DNA of 64,000 nt from NCBI RefSeq assembly GCF_016909155.1, contig NZ_JAFBFG010000002.1, positions 124,001 to 188,000 of the forward strand, given 5' to 3'. The translations under genes and the position numbers were made by a program. The notes beneath the pieces were generated by a model. That model worked only from the letters and a program-made list of their open reading frames with translations. It had not been told where the DNA came from and made no database searches. This stretch comes from Chryseomicrobium aureum (GTDB lineage Bacteria; Bacillota; Bacilli; Bacillales_A; Planococcaceae). Shown here in pieces: positions 18,588-27,646 of the stretch (position 1 is its first letter; the number at the start of each line of letters is the position of its first letter).

Positions 18588-19508
18588 TTATTCTTCTATT
18601 AAACCTTTTTCAATCAAGAAGTCACGTGCTACATCTTCTGCGCGATCGCCATCAATATCTACGCGAGCATTCATAGCAATCATTTCCTCTTCAGAAATGC
18701 TACCTGCTAACGCATTCATCAACTCTTCAAGATCAGGGAATTGTTCAAGTGTTTCCATACGAACAAGTGGAGCTGCATCGTATTTCGGGAAGAAGCCCAT
18801 ATCATCTTCCGTCATTTGAAGGTTAAAACGCTCGATACGGCCATCTGTTGTGAAGGCAGGAATGACATCCACGTCGCCATTACGCAATGCTTCATACATA
18901 ATGTTGGCATCTAAACTTTCAGTGCCTGAGAATTCAAAACCATATGTCGACGTTAAATCATCATAGCCGTCACCTTGACGCTCATAGAACGAGTGCGGTG
19001 CTCCAAATACTAAATCTTGTGATTTGGACAATTCAGCTAAATCGCTATACGTCATCGCCGAAATGCCGCTGTCCTCTGTGTAAGCCAGTGTATATGTGTT
19101 TTCGAAGCCGAGTGGTTCTAACCATGTTACATTGAACTCTTCTTCATAGCCTTCTTTTACACGATTGAAAACATCTTCTGCGCTTTCTCCAACCTCAGAA
19201 TCAAGTCCTAATACATCCTTTAAACCTGTTCCTGTATACTCGACATAAATATCGATATCTCCATTATCAATTGCTGGTGTTAGGATCGATACTTCCCCAA
19301 GTCCTTCTTGATATTTAATATCATAATCAGAATTGGCTTCTAAGTATTGACCAATAATTTGAGGTAAGATGAACTGCTCTGTCCAAGGTTTGCCTCCGAC
19401 AACGATTTCATTATCGCCGTCTCCACCTGATGAATCGCCACCACATCCCGCTAATACTAGTGCAGCCGTGCTGGTTACTGCAACCATTCCTTTTTTCCAT
19501 GTCTTCAT
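18588..19508 (-). CDS. glycine betaine/choline-type substrate-binding lipoprotein (OpuC/OsmF class)
   Basis: 306 residues. Lipoprotein signal peptide with lipobox LAGC, then an OpuAC-type domain: IVVGGKPWTEQFILPQIIGQ, GDIDIYVEYTGTGL, GDVDVIPAFTTDGRI. The pattern matches QAT-family binding proteins for quaternary ammonium compounds (OpuCC, OsmF/YehZ). Third gene of an ATPase-permease-binding protein operon; the start is 17 nt downstream of the permease stop with an AGGAGG RBS. Ligand (betaine, choline, carnitine) is unresolved. Confidence 0.9.
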   Translation of the reverse strand: MKTWKKGMVAVTSTAALVLAGCGGDSSGGDGDNEIVVGGKPWTEQFILPQIIGQYLEANSDYDIKYQEGLGEVSILTPAIDNGDIDIYVEYTGTGLKDVLGLDSEVGESAEDVFNRVKEGYEEEFNVTWLEPLGFENTYTLAYTEDSGISAMTYSDLAELSKSQDLVFGAPHSFYERQGDGYDDLTSTYGFEFSGTESLDANIMYEALRNGDVDVIPAFTTDGRIERFNLQMTEDDMGFFPKYDAAPLVRMETLEQFPDLEELMNALAGSISEEEMIAMNARVDIDGDRAEDVARDFLIEKGLIEE

Positions 19509-19524
19509 TTTTATTTCCTCCTCG

Positions 19525-20172
19525 TTATCGTTTCATCCCTTTTGGTGTACTGCGTTTTTCTACCCACTTCAATGTGAAGTCAAAAAATAATGCTATAAAT
19601 GCAACAGGAAGAGCTCCTGCAAGTACCAATGAATTGTTATACGATTGAAGTCCTCGGTAGATTACATCTCCAAGTCCACCGGCTCCAACAAACGTACCTA
19701 GTGTCGCAATCCCGACCGTTAACACTGTGGCTGTCCGAATTCCCGCCATAATGAAAGGAAGGGCAAGTGGTAATTGAATCCGCCAAAGGATGTCTCCTTT
19801 TGTCATTCCCATCCCGGTTCCGGCTTCAATGATTGAAGAATCAATGCCGGTAATACCAGTGTAAGTGTTCCGAACGATTGGTAAGAGGGCGTAAATCGTT
19901 AAAGCGATTAAAGCCGTGTTGGAACCAATGCCGATTAGAGGTACTAAAAATCCGAAAAGCGCTAGACTCGGAATCGTCTGGAAAACTGCCGTTACGCCAA
20001 TGATAGGTTCAGCCAAACGTTGATAGCGGGCAACTAAAATCCCGAGCGGTAAAGCAATCAGTAATCCTATAAACAAAGCAACAAATGATAAATACATGTG
20101 TTGTACAAATGAATCCCATATTAAATCACTTCGCGAATCGATGGTCTGCCAAAACTCTGTGAGTGTATTCAT
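19525..20172 (-). CDS. betaine/choline-type ABC permease
   Basis: 215 residues, about five membrane segments, BPD_transp_1 domain. The coupling-helix region MGMTKGDILWRIQLPLALPF and AVFQTIPSLALFGFLVP are typical of OpuCB/YehW permeases. The gene overlaps the ATPase stop by 4 nt. Only one permease gene is present, unlike the four-gene OpuC operon with two, so it should act as a homodimer. Confidence 0.92.
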   Translation of the reverse strand: MNTLTEFWQTIDSRSDLIWDSFVQHMYLSFVALFIGLLIALPLGILVARYQRLAEPIIGVTAVFQTIPSLALFGFLVPLIGIGSNTALIALTIYALLPIVRNTYTGITGIDSSIIEAGTGMGMTKGDILWRIQLPLALPFIMAGIRTATVLTVGIATLGTFVGAGGLGDVIYRGLQSYNNSLVLAGALPVAFIALFFDFTLKWVEKRSTPKGMKR

Positions 20173-21137
20173 GCGCCCACCTCCTGATTTGTAGCAGACT
20201 GTAGAAGTGCAAAGTGGTCGATAAATCCAACAAGTTCATTTCCGTTGGCTACCATAAGATGACTCACCTGATGTTTTTCAAATTGAGAAATAGCTTCTCG
20301 AACTGTCGCCTTATTGCTAATACGGAAAGAACGAATCGATGGATCAAGTTCTTTCTGATAAGTTAACTCTAAAGCATGGAGTGGTACGTCCAACCAAGAA
20401 CGATTTTTTTGCAAACGTTCTAGACCAATGAACTGCGTTACGAATTCATTCGCAGGGGCTTGAATAATTTCATCCGGTGATCCCATTTGCTCGATTTTCC
20501 CATTTCGCATCAAGATGATATGGTCGGCCACTTTCAACGCTTCATCCATATCATGGGTCACAAACACGATGGTTTTTTGGATTTTCTTCTGAAGAGAAAT
20601 CAACTCATCTTGCAGCTGTTCGCGACTGATCGGGTCAAGTGCACTAAAAGGTTCATCCATTAAAAGAATAGAAGGGTCAGCCGCCAATGCGCGTACAAAA
20701 CCAATTCGTTGTTGTTGTCCACCTGAAAGCTCAAGCGGATAGCGTTTTAAATATGTATCTGGGTTCAAGCCAACAAGATTCATTAGCTCTCGAACACGTT
20801 CCTGTGCTTTCTCTTTTGGCCATTTTTTTAGTTGAGGGACTAAACTCGCATTTTTCTCAATCGTCATGTGGGGGAAGAGGCCAATCCGCTGAATGACATA
20901 TCCGATATCGCGTCTAAGTTCAACCTCAGGTATACTAGAGATAGGTTTATTATGTATAGATATGGTTCCTGATGAGGGTTTTTCCAATTGATTAATGCAT
21001 TTCATCAGCGTAGTTTTCCCGCATCCACTTGGCCCGATAATGACAGTTAAGCTACCTTCGGGGATTGTCACAGTAATCGTGTCTAATGCCTTTGTCCCAT
21101 CCGGGAACGTTTTTGTGACATCTTTTAATTCAATCAT
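20169..21137 (-). CDS. betaine/choline-type ABC ATPase with short CBS-like tail
   Basis: 322 residues. Walker A GPSGCGKTT, signature LSGGQQQRI, Walker B ILLMDEPFSALD, H-loop VFVTHDMDEA. After about residue 260 a short segment with SHLMVANGNELVGFIDHFAL looks like a single CBS motif, shorter than the tandem CBS pair of OpuCA, so ionic-strength sensing may differ. The ATG at 21137 is chosen because AAAGGAG lies 8 nt before it; the frame extends to 21155. First gene of the operon. Confidence 0.92.
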   Translation of the reverse strand: MIELKDVTKTFPDGTKALDTITVTIPEGSLTVIIGPSGCGKTTLMKCINQLEKPSSGTISIHNKPISSIPEVELRRDIGYVIQRIGLFPHMTIEKNASLVPQLKKWPKEKAQERVRELMNLVGLNPDTYLKRYPLELSGGQQQRIGFVRALAADPSILLMDEPFSALDPISREQLQDELISLQKKIQKTIVFVTHDMDEALKVADHIILMRNGKIEQMGSPDEIIQAPANEFVTQFIGLERLQKNRSWLDVPLHALELTYQKELDPSIRSFRISNKATVREAISQFEKHQVSHLMVANGNELVGFIDHFALLQSATNQEVGA

Positions 21138-21225
21138 AGTGTTGTCTCCTTTCATTTTTTGAACAGGAAATAGTACTTTTATACCCTACTAACTTTTATT
21201 CTAAACGGGAAAACAGGAGGATTTT

Positions 21226-21783
21226 ATGAAAAATTATAGTGCTCGACATGTCTTTATGGCGATTGCCATTAGTATGCTACTTTTTTCTCCTATTATTTGG
21301 TTGATTGCGCCAGTGGTCGTTACAGAAACTGCTTATTATGTGCGTAATGGATTGTTTACCTATGTGTATCCATCAAGTTATCTACTATATGGAGTTGCCG
21401 TTGGATTACTAGTAGCCGCGCCACTACTCTTGTGGATTTTAGATGTGAAGAAGTGGACGGTGCTGACGTCAATTCTACTACTCAGCGCATCACTTTATTG
21501 TTTTTATGGAGCTGCATTAGGGTATTTTCAAGTCACAGAGGAAGAAATTGTGTACCGGGCCCCTTTCCAACAAGAGCTTCAAGTATATGGGTGGCAGGAT
21601 GTTGAAGAAGTCATCTACCATGTTCGTCCGCCCGAATCAGAAGATCCATCTTGGTACACATTCCGCTTCAACGATGGAGCATCAACAGAGGTCAATGAAA
21701 CGCGTTTTGTGACGCAAGCACAAGGGAAACTAAATTCTCTCATTCGTAGCCAAGATATTCCGCTCACGTATGATGAGTTATAA
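21226..21783 (+). CDS. uncharacterised membrane protein
   Basis: 185 residues, family not recognised. Three hydrophobic segments (about residues 10-30, 50-70, 78-100) are followed by a soluble domain of about 85 residues reading FQVTEEEIVYRAPF, QVYGWQDVEEVIYHV, WYTFRFNDG and RFVTQAQGKL. That looks like a PH-like fold seen in small Bacillales membrane proteins (inference from pattern only). AGGAGG RBS. The acetamidase gene follows 26 nt later and may be co-transcribed. Confidence 0.75.
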   Translation: MKNYSARHVFMAIAISMLLFSPIIWLIAPVVVTETAYYVRNGLFTYVYPSSYLLYGVAVGLLVAAPLLLWILDVKKWTVLTSILLLSASLYCFYGAALGYFQVTEEEIVYRAPFQQELQVYGWQDVEEVIYHVRPPESEDPSWYTFRFNDGASTEVNETRFVTQAQGKLNSLIRSQDIPLTYDEL

Positions 21784-21809
21784 AAGACAACTTGGAGGCG
21801 ATTCGATTC

Positions 21810-22709
21810 ATGAAAGTGATTGCAAAGACGGAAGGGAACATTTATTCGTTTTCTAAAAATCATACTCCGATTTATACGGCACAAGATGGAGAGAGCTTGA
21901 CGATTGAAACATTTGATTGCTTTACAGATCAAATCAAATCGGAGAAACAGCCTCTTGCAGAACTGGACTGGAATCAAATCAATCCCGCAACAGGTCCCAT
22001 TTATGTAGAAGGTGCTCAGCCTGGAGATGCTTTAAAGGTTACTATCTTGGCCATTGAAACAGATGTGAAGGGTGTCATGATGGTAGGGCCTGGTCTAGGT
22101 GCGCTTGGTGAACAGGTGGAAGAAATGAAAGTAAAAGTGATGCATGTGCGGTATGGACGTGTATTGTTCAATCAGTTGAGCTTGCCGGTGCGAAAAATGA
22201 TTGGTGTCATTGGGGTCGCACCAGCAGGGGAAGATGTAAACTGTGGGACACCTGGAGCACATGGTGGGAACATGGATAACAAGATGGTCACTGAGGGAGC
22301 AACACTCTATTTTCCAGTCCATACACCGGGTGCTTTATTTGCTTTAGGAGATTTGCATGCAGCTATGGGGGACGGTGAAGTTTCTGTATCGGGTGTGGAA
22401 GTCGCTGGATCTGTAACAGTAAAGTTAGAAGTTATAAAAGGCATGACAATCGAACAACCGATTTTAGAAAATGGGCGCTATTTCACGCAAATCGCTTCAG
22501 CTGAGACACTGGATGAAGCGGCAAAGCTGGCGACTGACTTATTGGTGAATCGTTTGGTTGCGTATTCAAACTTGTCATTTGAGGATGCGTTGATGTTGAT
22601 GAGTGCGGTTGGGAATGTGGAAGTGTGCCAAATGGTCGATCCGTTGATGACGGTCCGTGCTGTGTTCCCAAAATCGATTTTAGATCAACTTGAGACAAAA
22701 CTTTTATAA
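21810..22709 (+). CDS. acetamidase/formamidase family protein
   Basis: 299 residues of the FmdA_AmdA family, which hydrolyses short amides to ammonia and acid. Typical segments: NPATGPIYVEGAQPGDALKV, the metal-site region CGTPGAHGGNMDNKMVTEGA, and FPVHTPGALFALGDLHAAMG with GDGEV. ATG at 21810 is preferred over the upstream in-frame TTG at 21792; GGAGG lies about 11 nt before it. Substrate unknown. Ends at a strong terminator. Confidence 0.88.
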   Translation: MKVIAKTEGNIYSFSKNHTPIYTAQDGESLTIETFDCFTDQIKSEKQPLAELDWNQINPATGPIYVEGAQPGDALKVTILAIETDVKGVMMVGPGLGALGEQVEEMKVKVMHVRYGRVLFNQLSLPVRKMIGVIGVAPAGEDVNCGTPGAHGGNMDNKMVTEGATLYFPVHTPGALFALGDLHAAMGDGEVSVSGVEVAGSVTVKLEVIKGMTIEQPILENGRYFTQIASAETLDEAAKLATDLLVNRLVAYSNLSFEDALMLMSAVGNVEVCQMVDPLMTVRAVFPKSILDQLETKLL

Positions 22710-22730
22710 GTGTGGTCACTAAAAAACAGA

Positions 22731-22772
22731 AGCAGCATGCCTCTCAAGTAGAAGAAGCATGCTGCTTTTTAG
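22731..22772 (+). terminator. terminator after the acetamidase gene
   Basis: AGCAGCATGC (22731-22740), 16-nt loop, GCATGCTGCT (22757-22766), followed by T-run. Confidence 0.88.
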
Positions 22773-22841
22773 TAGTGCTATTTAACAATTCAATTCTACT
22801 TCCAACGATTGCTTTCAAGACCAAATTAAAAATGAAAAGGA

Positions 22842-22870
22842 CAGGGGCCGCTCAATTCGAGCGGCCCCTG
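22842..22870 (-). terminator. GC-rich terminator behind the methyltransferase gene
   Basis: CAGGGGCCGCTC (22842-22853), five-nt loop, GAGCGGCCCCTG (22859-22870). On the minus strand a T-rich tract follows, so it most likely ends the transcript entering from 23024. The rest of 22710-23023 is repeat remnant. Confidence 0.7.
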
Positions 22871-22940
22871 CGCGATTCTTCTTAGTTTGTTCTTACGCAA
22901 TCATTTCCAGCAGAATTTGAATGATTAAAGTGCTTCTCCT

Positions 22941-23023
22941 TAGGCTCACGCCGCGCCCTCGGAAAGCAGCCCCGCAACGGAACTCAACATAATAAGTGAT
23001 GAAAACGTTCTCCTCATCTATGA
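22941..23023. repeat. partial module C with module B start remnant
   Basis: 22941-22990 carries the second half of module C (GGCTCACGCCGCGCCC through GGAACTCAAC). 23000-23023 holds GTTCTCCTCATCTA, the reversed AGATGAGGAGAAC module B start, beginning 4 nt after the TAG stop of the methyltransferase gene on the minus strand. Confidence 0.75.
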
Positions 23024-23998
23024 CTATTTGATTACGATCGAGTACCATCCGCCTTCTTTCACAATCGGCTTCAAGCTCGTGACTTTGCGACCAATAGCAG
23101 CAGCTAAAACTTCTACATCTTCAGCAGTTGGCAGACGATGCAGATTTTTATGGACGGATAAGAAATTATTAAACGCTGCCGAAAACTCCTGGCCATGATC
23201 GGATAAATAAAGTGGAGTAATCAAAGAGATGCCGCCATCTTTGTCTAGAAGACCTTCAATATTTTTCATCAATTCCATACGCTCTACTGGAGAGAAATAG
23301 TGAAGGAGATTGTGCATCATGATGCAACTAAACGTTTTGCCTTCATTGTCCCATTCACGAAGGTCTTGCTGTTCGATACGTACGTTTGTCAGGCTTTGTG
23401 TGTTCTTTTTAGCATCTTCTACAACTGCTTTATTTAAATCGATGCCTACAAACTCTTTATGTGGAAATTCTTCTGCGAGACGTCGGATGTATCCTGCATT
23501 TCCACAGCCGATATCTAAAATGGTTTCGCAACCAATTTCAGAAACAACTTTTTTTACAGCACGGTAACTGATTTGTTCAATGAAGGAAGATGTGGTTGCC
23601 ACAGCTGTGCCGTGCTCATCTCCATCAAACGTGCGGCGAGGTGTCTCTCCTTTTAGCACAGGTGCATAATCCATTAACGAAGGAATATGTAACTCCATCA
23701 TTTCAACGAGTAAGTCACCGATTGCTACATCACTTGATTTTGTGAAATAATTCTTCATTTGCGTGCTTGGATAGATCTTGTCGCCTTTTTTCTTCAAGTG
23801 ACCAAGAATCAAGCCCGTTTGCACCCAGTTTTCTAGAAGTTCACGGTCTTTGACTTGTGCACCGACAGCACCATTCTGCTGGAGTTCATCAAAGAAATTT
23901 AGACGGTACCCCAAATAAGCATGCCAAGTTGGCAAAAATCCTTCATTTTGTTTCATCCATTTACGTGCTTCCCAAACGCGTTTCCATTGTCTAACCAT
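23024..23998 (-). CDS. SAM-dependent methyltransferase with N-terminal winged-helix-like domain
   Basis: 324 residues. An N-terminal helical region of about 120 residues (ENWVQTGLILGHLKKKGDKI) resembles the dimerisation/winged-helix domain of O-methyltransferases. A class I Rossmann domain follows, with motif I ILDIGCGNAGYIRRLAE, FVGIDLNKAVVEDAKK and MMHNLLHYF. ATG at 23998 has GGAG 8 nt upstream; a GTG at 24007 is also in frame. Substrate is unknown, probably a small molecule. Lies downstream of pepF behind a terminator, so likely separately transcribed. Confidence 0.85.
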   Translation of the reverse strand: MVRQWKRVWEARKWMKQNEGFLPTWHAYLGYRLNFFDELQQNGAVGAQVKDRELLENWVQTGLILGHLKKKGDKIYPSTQMKNYFTKSSDVAIGDLLVEMMELHIPSLMDYAPVLKGETPRRTFDGDEHGTAVATTSSFIEQISYRAVKKVVSEIGCETILDIGCGNAGYIRRLAEEFPHKEFVGIDLNKAVVEDAKKNTQSLTNVRIEQQDLREWDNEGKTFSCIMMHNLLHYFSPVERMELMKNIEGLLDKDGGISLITPLYLSDHGQEFSAAFNNFLSVHKNLHRLPTAEDVEVLAAAIGRKVTSLKPIVKEGGWYSIVIK

Positions 23999-24022
23999 AC
24001 CGTCCACTCCTCACTTTATTAG

Positions 24023-24048
24023 AAAACGACCTAGAGCCTAGGTCGTTT
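24023..24048 (-). terminator. terminator after pepF
   Basis: Stem AAACGACCTA/TAGGTCGTTT with a five-nt loop and a T-run on the minus strand, just beyond the pepF stop. Confidence 0.85.
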
Positions 24049-24073
24049 CAGAAAGACAGAAGCAGACAGCAGT

Positions 24074-25882
24074 TTAGCTCTGTGCTTCTATCTCATTTGT
24101 TAGATTTTCAAGTTCATCAATCAATTCACCAATATACGCTATTGTGTCGCGAAGAGGTTGCTCTGTTGTGATGTCCACACCAGCCATTTTCGCAAGTTCA
24201 GCAGGTTTTTTCGTACCGCCCGCTTGAAGAACTTTCAACCATTCTTCAACAGCTGGTTGGCCTTCATCTAAGATGCGTTTGGAAACTTGAGTCGAGATTG
24301 TGAGACCTGCACTATATGTGTATGGATAAAGTCCCATGTAATAGTGTGGCTGGCGCATCCAAGTCAGTTCTGCGCCTTCTGTCACTTCGACAGCATCACC
24401 CCAGAATTGCTCAAGTGTTTCACGTTTCAGTTTATTTAATGTGCCTGCATTTACATTGTTCCCTGAATCGACTAGTTCATAAACCTTTCTCTGGTAATCT
24501 GCTTCTAATAAATGTGTGACAAAATTGTGATAGTATGTGCGCGCTACAATCGACGAGATCACCCAGCGCTTGAATTTCGGGTCATTCGAAGTGCTCAGTA
24601 GGTGATTCGCCATTAACATCTCATTCATAGTCGATGGAGCTTCGATGAAGTAAAGAGACGGACGTGAGTTGAATACGTTCTGATGCTTGTGCGCGTTGTA
24701 GAAATGACCTGCGTGTCCTAATTCATGTGCTAAAACGAATACTTCATTCATTTTGCTAGACCATGAGATCAAGATGTATGGGTGGAAACCATAAGGGCTT
24801 GAGCAGAATGCGCCAGTTGATTTTCCTTTATTGTTAGCAAAGTCTGTCCAGCGCTCATCGAATGAACGGTTGACCATATCGATATAATCTTCGCCCATAA
24901 TTCCAAGTGCGTCTTGCATGTACTTGCGCGATTCTTCAATCGTCACCTCTGGCTCGTAGCTAGGATCTAATGAGATTTTCAAGTCTGCAAAAGTCATTTT
25001 ATCTAAACCATGCGCATGCTGAAGTAATTTGGCGTACTTGCGCATATGCGGAGCTAATTCATTCATGATCAAATCAATTTGACGGTCGTACAATGTGCGA
25101 TCTACTTCTTGGTTGAACAGCAAGTAATCAAATACACTGTCATAGCCGCGAAGGTCTGCAATCGTTTTTTCACGTTGGATGTGCATGTCATACGTCTTTG
25201 CAGTCGTGTGCTGGTATTGACGCAGCTTTTCCGAGAAAGCAGCAAATGCTGTACGACGAACCTCTGAATCGTTTTCTGTTTCTAACTCATTTTCAAATGC
25301 AACATAGCTCAAGCCATGTGTTTTACCGCTTGCTTCAAAATCTGGGAAGTTCATGTCGACCATTTTAGTTGTGTTGTACAACTCATAAGGCGCATCGAAT
25401 GCTGTAGAAAGAGCAGCTAATGTCTTCTCTACTTCTGGATGCAATTGATACGGCTTTGCACGAAGGAGTTCTTCTAAATAATTGCTGTATTCTGCAGATT
25501 GATTTTTCGCTTCCGTTAATACGTCTTCAGATAGCGCTAAAAGCTCGCTTTCTAAGAATGCCATTTGGCTTCCTAATTGTGCAGATACAGAACCAAATTT
25601 ACTCGCGCGCATCTGTGCTTCTTCATTTGTTTGGTCTACACTCATTGCTAAACTTGCATATGTACCGATTGGAATCAATTGCTTGTAGATGGCTTCATAA
25701 GCAGCTACAGCTTTCAGCACATCCTCAGCAGTTGAAATGTTGCCATGGTAGGTTGTTTCAAAAGATGTGACACTTTCTTTTAATTCTTTAATAGCAGCTT
25801 CATAGTCAGTTTCTGATGCAAACAGGTGGGTTAAATCCCATGTTTCTTGTGTTGGTACTTCTGTACGGTTTGGTAAACTCAT
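24074..25882 (-). CDS. pepF: oligoendopeptidase F
   Basis: 602-residue M3B zinc metallopeptidase, full length for PepF. The zinc motif HELGH is in FVLAHELGHAGHFY, with the downstream Glu ligand in FIEAPSTMNEM. The N-terminal segment WDLTHLFASETDYEAAIKEL is the conserved family start. A cytoplasmic enzyme that degrades oligopeptides. AGGAGAG RBS. Monocistronic by position. Confidence 0.95.
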   Translation of the reverse strand: MSLPNRTEVPTQETWDLTHLFASETDYEAAIKELKESVTSFETTYHGNISTAEDVLKAVAAYEAIYKQLIPIGTYASLAMSVDQTNEEAQMRASKFGSVSAQLGSQMAFLESELLALSEDVLTEAKNQSAEYSNYLEELLRAKPYQLHPEVEKTLAALSTAFDAPYELYNTTKMVDMNFPDFEASGKTHGLSYVAFENELETENDSEVRRTAFAAFSEKLRQYQHTTAKTYDMHIQREKTIADLRGYDSVFDYLLFNQEVDRTLYDRQIDLIMNELAPHMRKYAKLLQHAHGLDKMTFADLKISLDPSYEPEVTIEESRKYMQDALGIMGEDYIDMVNRSFDERWTDFANNKGKSTGAFCSSPYGFHPYILISWSSKMNEVFVLAHELGHAGHFYNAHKHQNVFNSRPSLYFIEAPSTMNEMLMANHLLSTSNDPKFKRWVISSIVARTYYHNFVTHLLEADYQRKVYELVDSGNNVNAGTLNKLKRETLEQFWGDAVEVTEGAELTWMRQPHYYMGLYPYTYSAGLTISTQVSKRILDEGQPAVEEWLKVLQAGGTKKPAELAKMAGVDITTEQPLRDTIAYIGELIDELENLTNEIEAQS

Positions 25883-26018
25883 AATTTCTCTCCTAACTAT
25901 TACGGTTTTCGAATCAATTACAAGTATACCGACTAATCAGAAAAATAGAAAGTGTCAGGCAGGGAAATTGCGTTCTTCTTCTACTTTTTTTACTGTAGAA
26001 CTAAAAGGGGGCGGGGTT

Positions 26019-27500
26019 ATGAAAAAGGTGATAGTCGTTGGGTCAGGGATTGGAGGATTGACTGCCGGTGCATTACTGGCAAAAGACGGTGCGCAGGTCA
26101 CTGTTTTGGAAGCGATGACAGAGCTGTCTGGGTGTGCCGGGAAATATAGACGTCACCCCTATACATTCGCTGCTGGTGCAACACTTGGTATGGCATTAGA
26201 ACCTGGCGGCATTCACGAACGGATTTTTCGGTATTTGAACGTGGAAGTGGAAGCACAACAGCTAGACCACGTTATGGATCTTCATCATCCGCACCGAACA
26301 ATTTCTTTTTCAAAGGACCGGCAAAAGCATGTAAAGGAGATGCAACGCGCCTTTCCTGGAAATGAGGAGAAAATTGAAGGTTTCTACCAAGAAGTTTTCG
26401 ATTTAGCGAACCGGATTCGAACATTGATGAAGCCTCTGCCTGTGATGCCACCTGACCAACTTCAAGATGTGACGGCAGTAGCAAAAGTTCTTCGCCCCAC
26501 CCATTTGAAGCTAGTACCTATTTTACTCCAGCCACTTGAGTCTATCCTAAGAAAGCACGGGCTACACGACCTTGAGGAGTTTCGGCATATACTAGATGGG
26601 ATTCTAATCGATAGTATGCAGACGACTTCTCGGCATGCCTCTGCACTGTTTTCATGTATTGCACTCGATATTTATCATGAAGGCGCCTATTATGTGAATG
26701 GAGGCCTGTATCGCTTTGGGGAAGTGCTAGCGGAAGTGATTATGTCTCATGGTGGCCGAGTGAAAAAGCCACGTACTGTTACAAAACTCACACGAGACGG
26801 ATCGGGATGGACAGTAGAGGACCATCGAGGAACCATCTACGAAGCGGATGCAGTTGTATTCAATGGAGATCCACGTTCTTTGGAAGGATTGCTCGAGCCG
26901 CATCAATGGGAACAACTACCGAAAAAAATAAAACTGATGCCTCAAAAGTCGACGTGGGGTACATACTCCCTTTATATTGCGATTGACTCTTCCAAACTAG
27001 AGAAGTCTTTTGCACCTTTCCAGCAAATCTCACATGGACCAAATGGAGAGATGGACGAAGGGTGGCACTTCTTTGTCTCTGTTTCAAAACCAGAAGACCG
27101 ATTACGTGCGCCGGAAGGGTATCAGACGGTTACCATCTCTACCCATACAAACTTGGAATACTGGAAAACAAAAGAATCTTATGACGCATATAGAGAAATG
27201 ATAAAGAAGCGGATTTTAGATGCTGTCGAACAGTATTACCCGGGATTTCAACTAGCCATTGATTTTATCGAAGATGGTGCTCCGCGTGGCTGGGAGAACT
27301 ATACACTACGTACAAATGGATACGTTGGAGGATTTGCACAAACGCCTTGGCATGCGTTATTTGGTGCAGCGTCCCATCGCTCAGGTTTGCCTGGGCTCTA
27401 TTTATGCGGAGATCATATCTTCCCAGGAGGGGGTACAATTGGCGTTACAACGAGTGGATTGCATGCGGCCCGTTCTATTGCCAAGAAACCATTTATTTAA
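26019..27500 (+). CDS. FAD-dependent carotenoid desaturase/isomerase-like oxidoreductase
   Basis: 493 residues of the CrtI/CrtN-like amine-oxidase superfamily. The dinucleotide-binding N-terminus is VIVVGSGIGGLTAGALLAKD followed by VLEAMTELSGCAG. The C-terminal FAD motif is GLPGLYLCGDHIFPGGGTIG. ATG at 26019 follows a GGGGG-rich RBS; the open frame begins at 25968. No other carotenoid genes are near, so it may be a lone NAD(P)/FAD oxidoreductase of this family rather than a pigment enzyme. Convergent with the secreted protein gene. Confidence 0.82.
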   Translation: MKKVIVVGSGIGGLTAGALLAKDGAQVTVLEAMTELSGCAGKYRRHPYTFAAGATLGMALEPGGIHERIFRYLNVEVEAQQLDHVMDLHHPHRTISFSKDRQKHVKEMQRAFPGNEEKIEGFYQEVFDLANRIRTLMKPLPVMPPDQLQDVTAVAKVLRPTHLKLVPILLQPLESILRKHGLHDLEEFRHILDGILIDSMQTTSRHASALFSCIALDIYHEGAYYVNGGLYRFGEVLAEVIMSHGGRVKKPRTVTKLTRDGSGWTVEDHRGTIYEADAVVFNGDPRSLEGLLEPHQWEQLPKKIKLMPQKSTWGTYSLYIAIDSSKLEKSFAPFQQISHGPNGEMDEGWHFFVSVSKPEDRLRAPEGYQTVTISTHTNLEYWKTKESYDAYREMIKKRILDAVEQYYPGFQLAIDFIEDGAPRGWENYTLRTNGYVGGFAQTPWHALFGAASHRSGLPGLYLCGDHIFPGGGTIGVTTSGLHAARSIAKKPFI

Positions 27501-27530
27501 AATGGTGTGATAAAGTGACTAACTTGATAG

Positions 27531-27618
27531 AGTGTGCAGGGGTGACTCCAGCGGGATAAAAAGCGGAAGCTGAGACCGAGGCTCAGCCCGCGCCCGCGGA
27601 AAGCTTCCCCTGCACACT
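27531..27618. repeat. 88-bp module-C-like element with perfect 12-bp terminal inverted repeats
   Basis: AGTGTGCAGGGG (27531-27542) is the exact reverse complement of CCCCTGCACACT (27607-27618). The interior has the module C core (TGACTCCAGCGGGA, GCGGAAGCTGAGACC, GGCTCAGCCCGCG) but is shorter than full C copies. It lies between two convergent genes and could act as a bidirectional hairpin. Confidence 0.82.
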
Positions 27619-27646
27619 ATACAAACTCTCTTTATTTTGACGGTTT

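Noticed and set aside
20169-21137. OpuCA proper with tandem CBS domains
   Set aside because: The C-terminal tail is only long enough for about one CBS motif and the operon has a single permease, so no opuC symbol is assigned.
24074-25882. Competence or sporulation link for pepF
   Set aside because: No yjbH/spx/mecA-type neighbours; it stands alone here.
26019-27500. Carotenoid biosynthesis cluster
   Set aside because: Only one CrtN/CrtI-like gene is present, without crtM or other partners, so no pathway is claimed.
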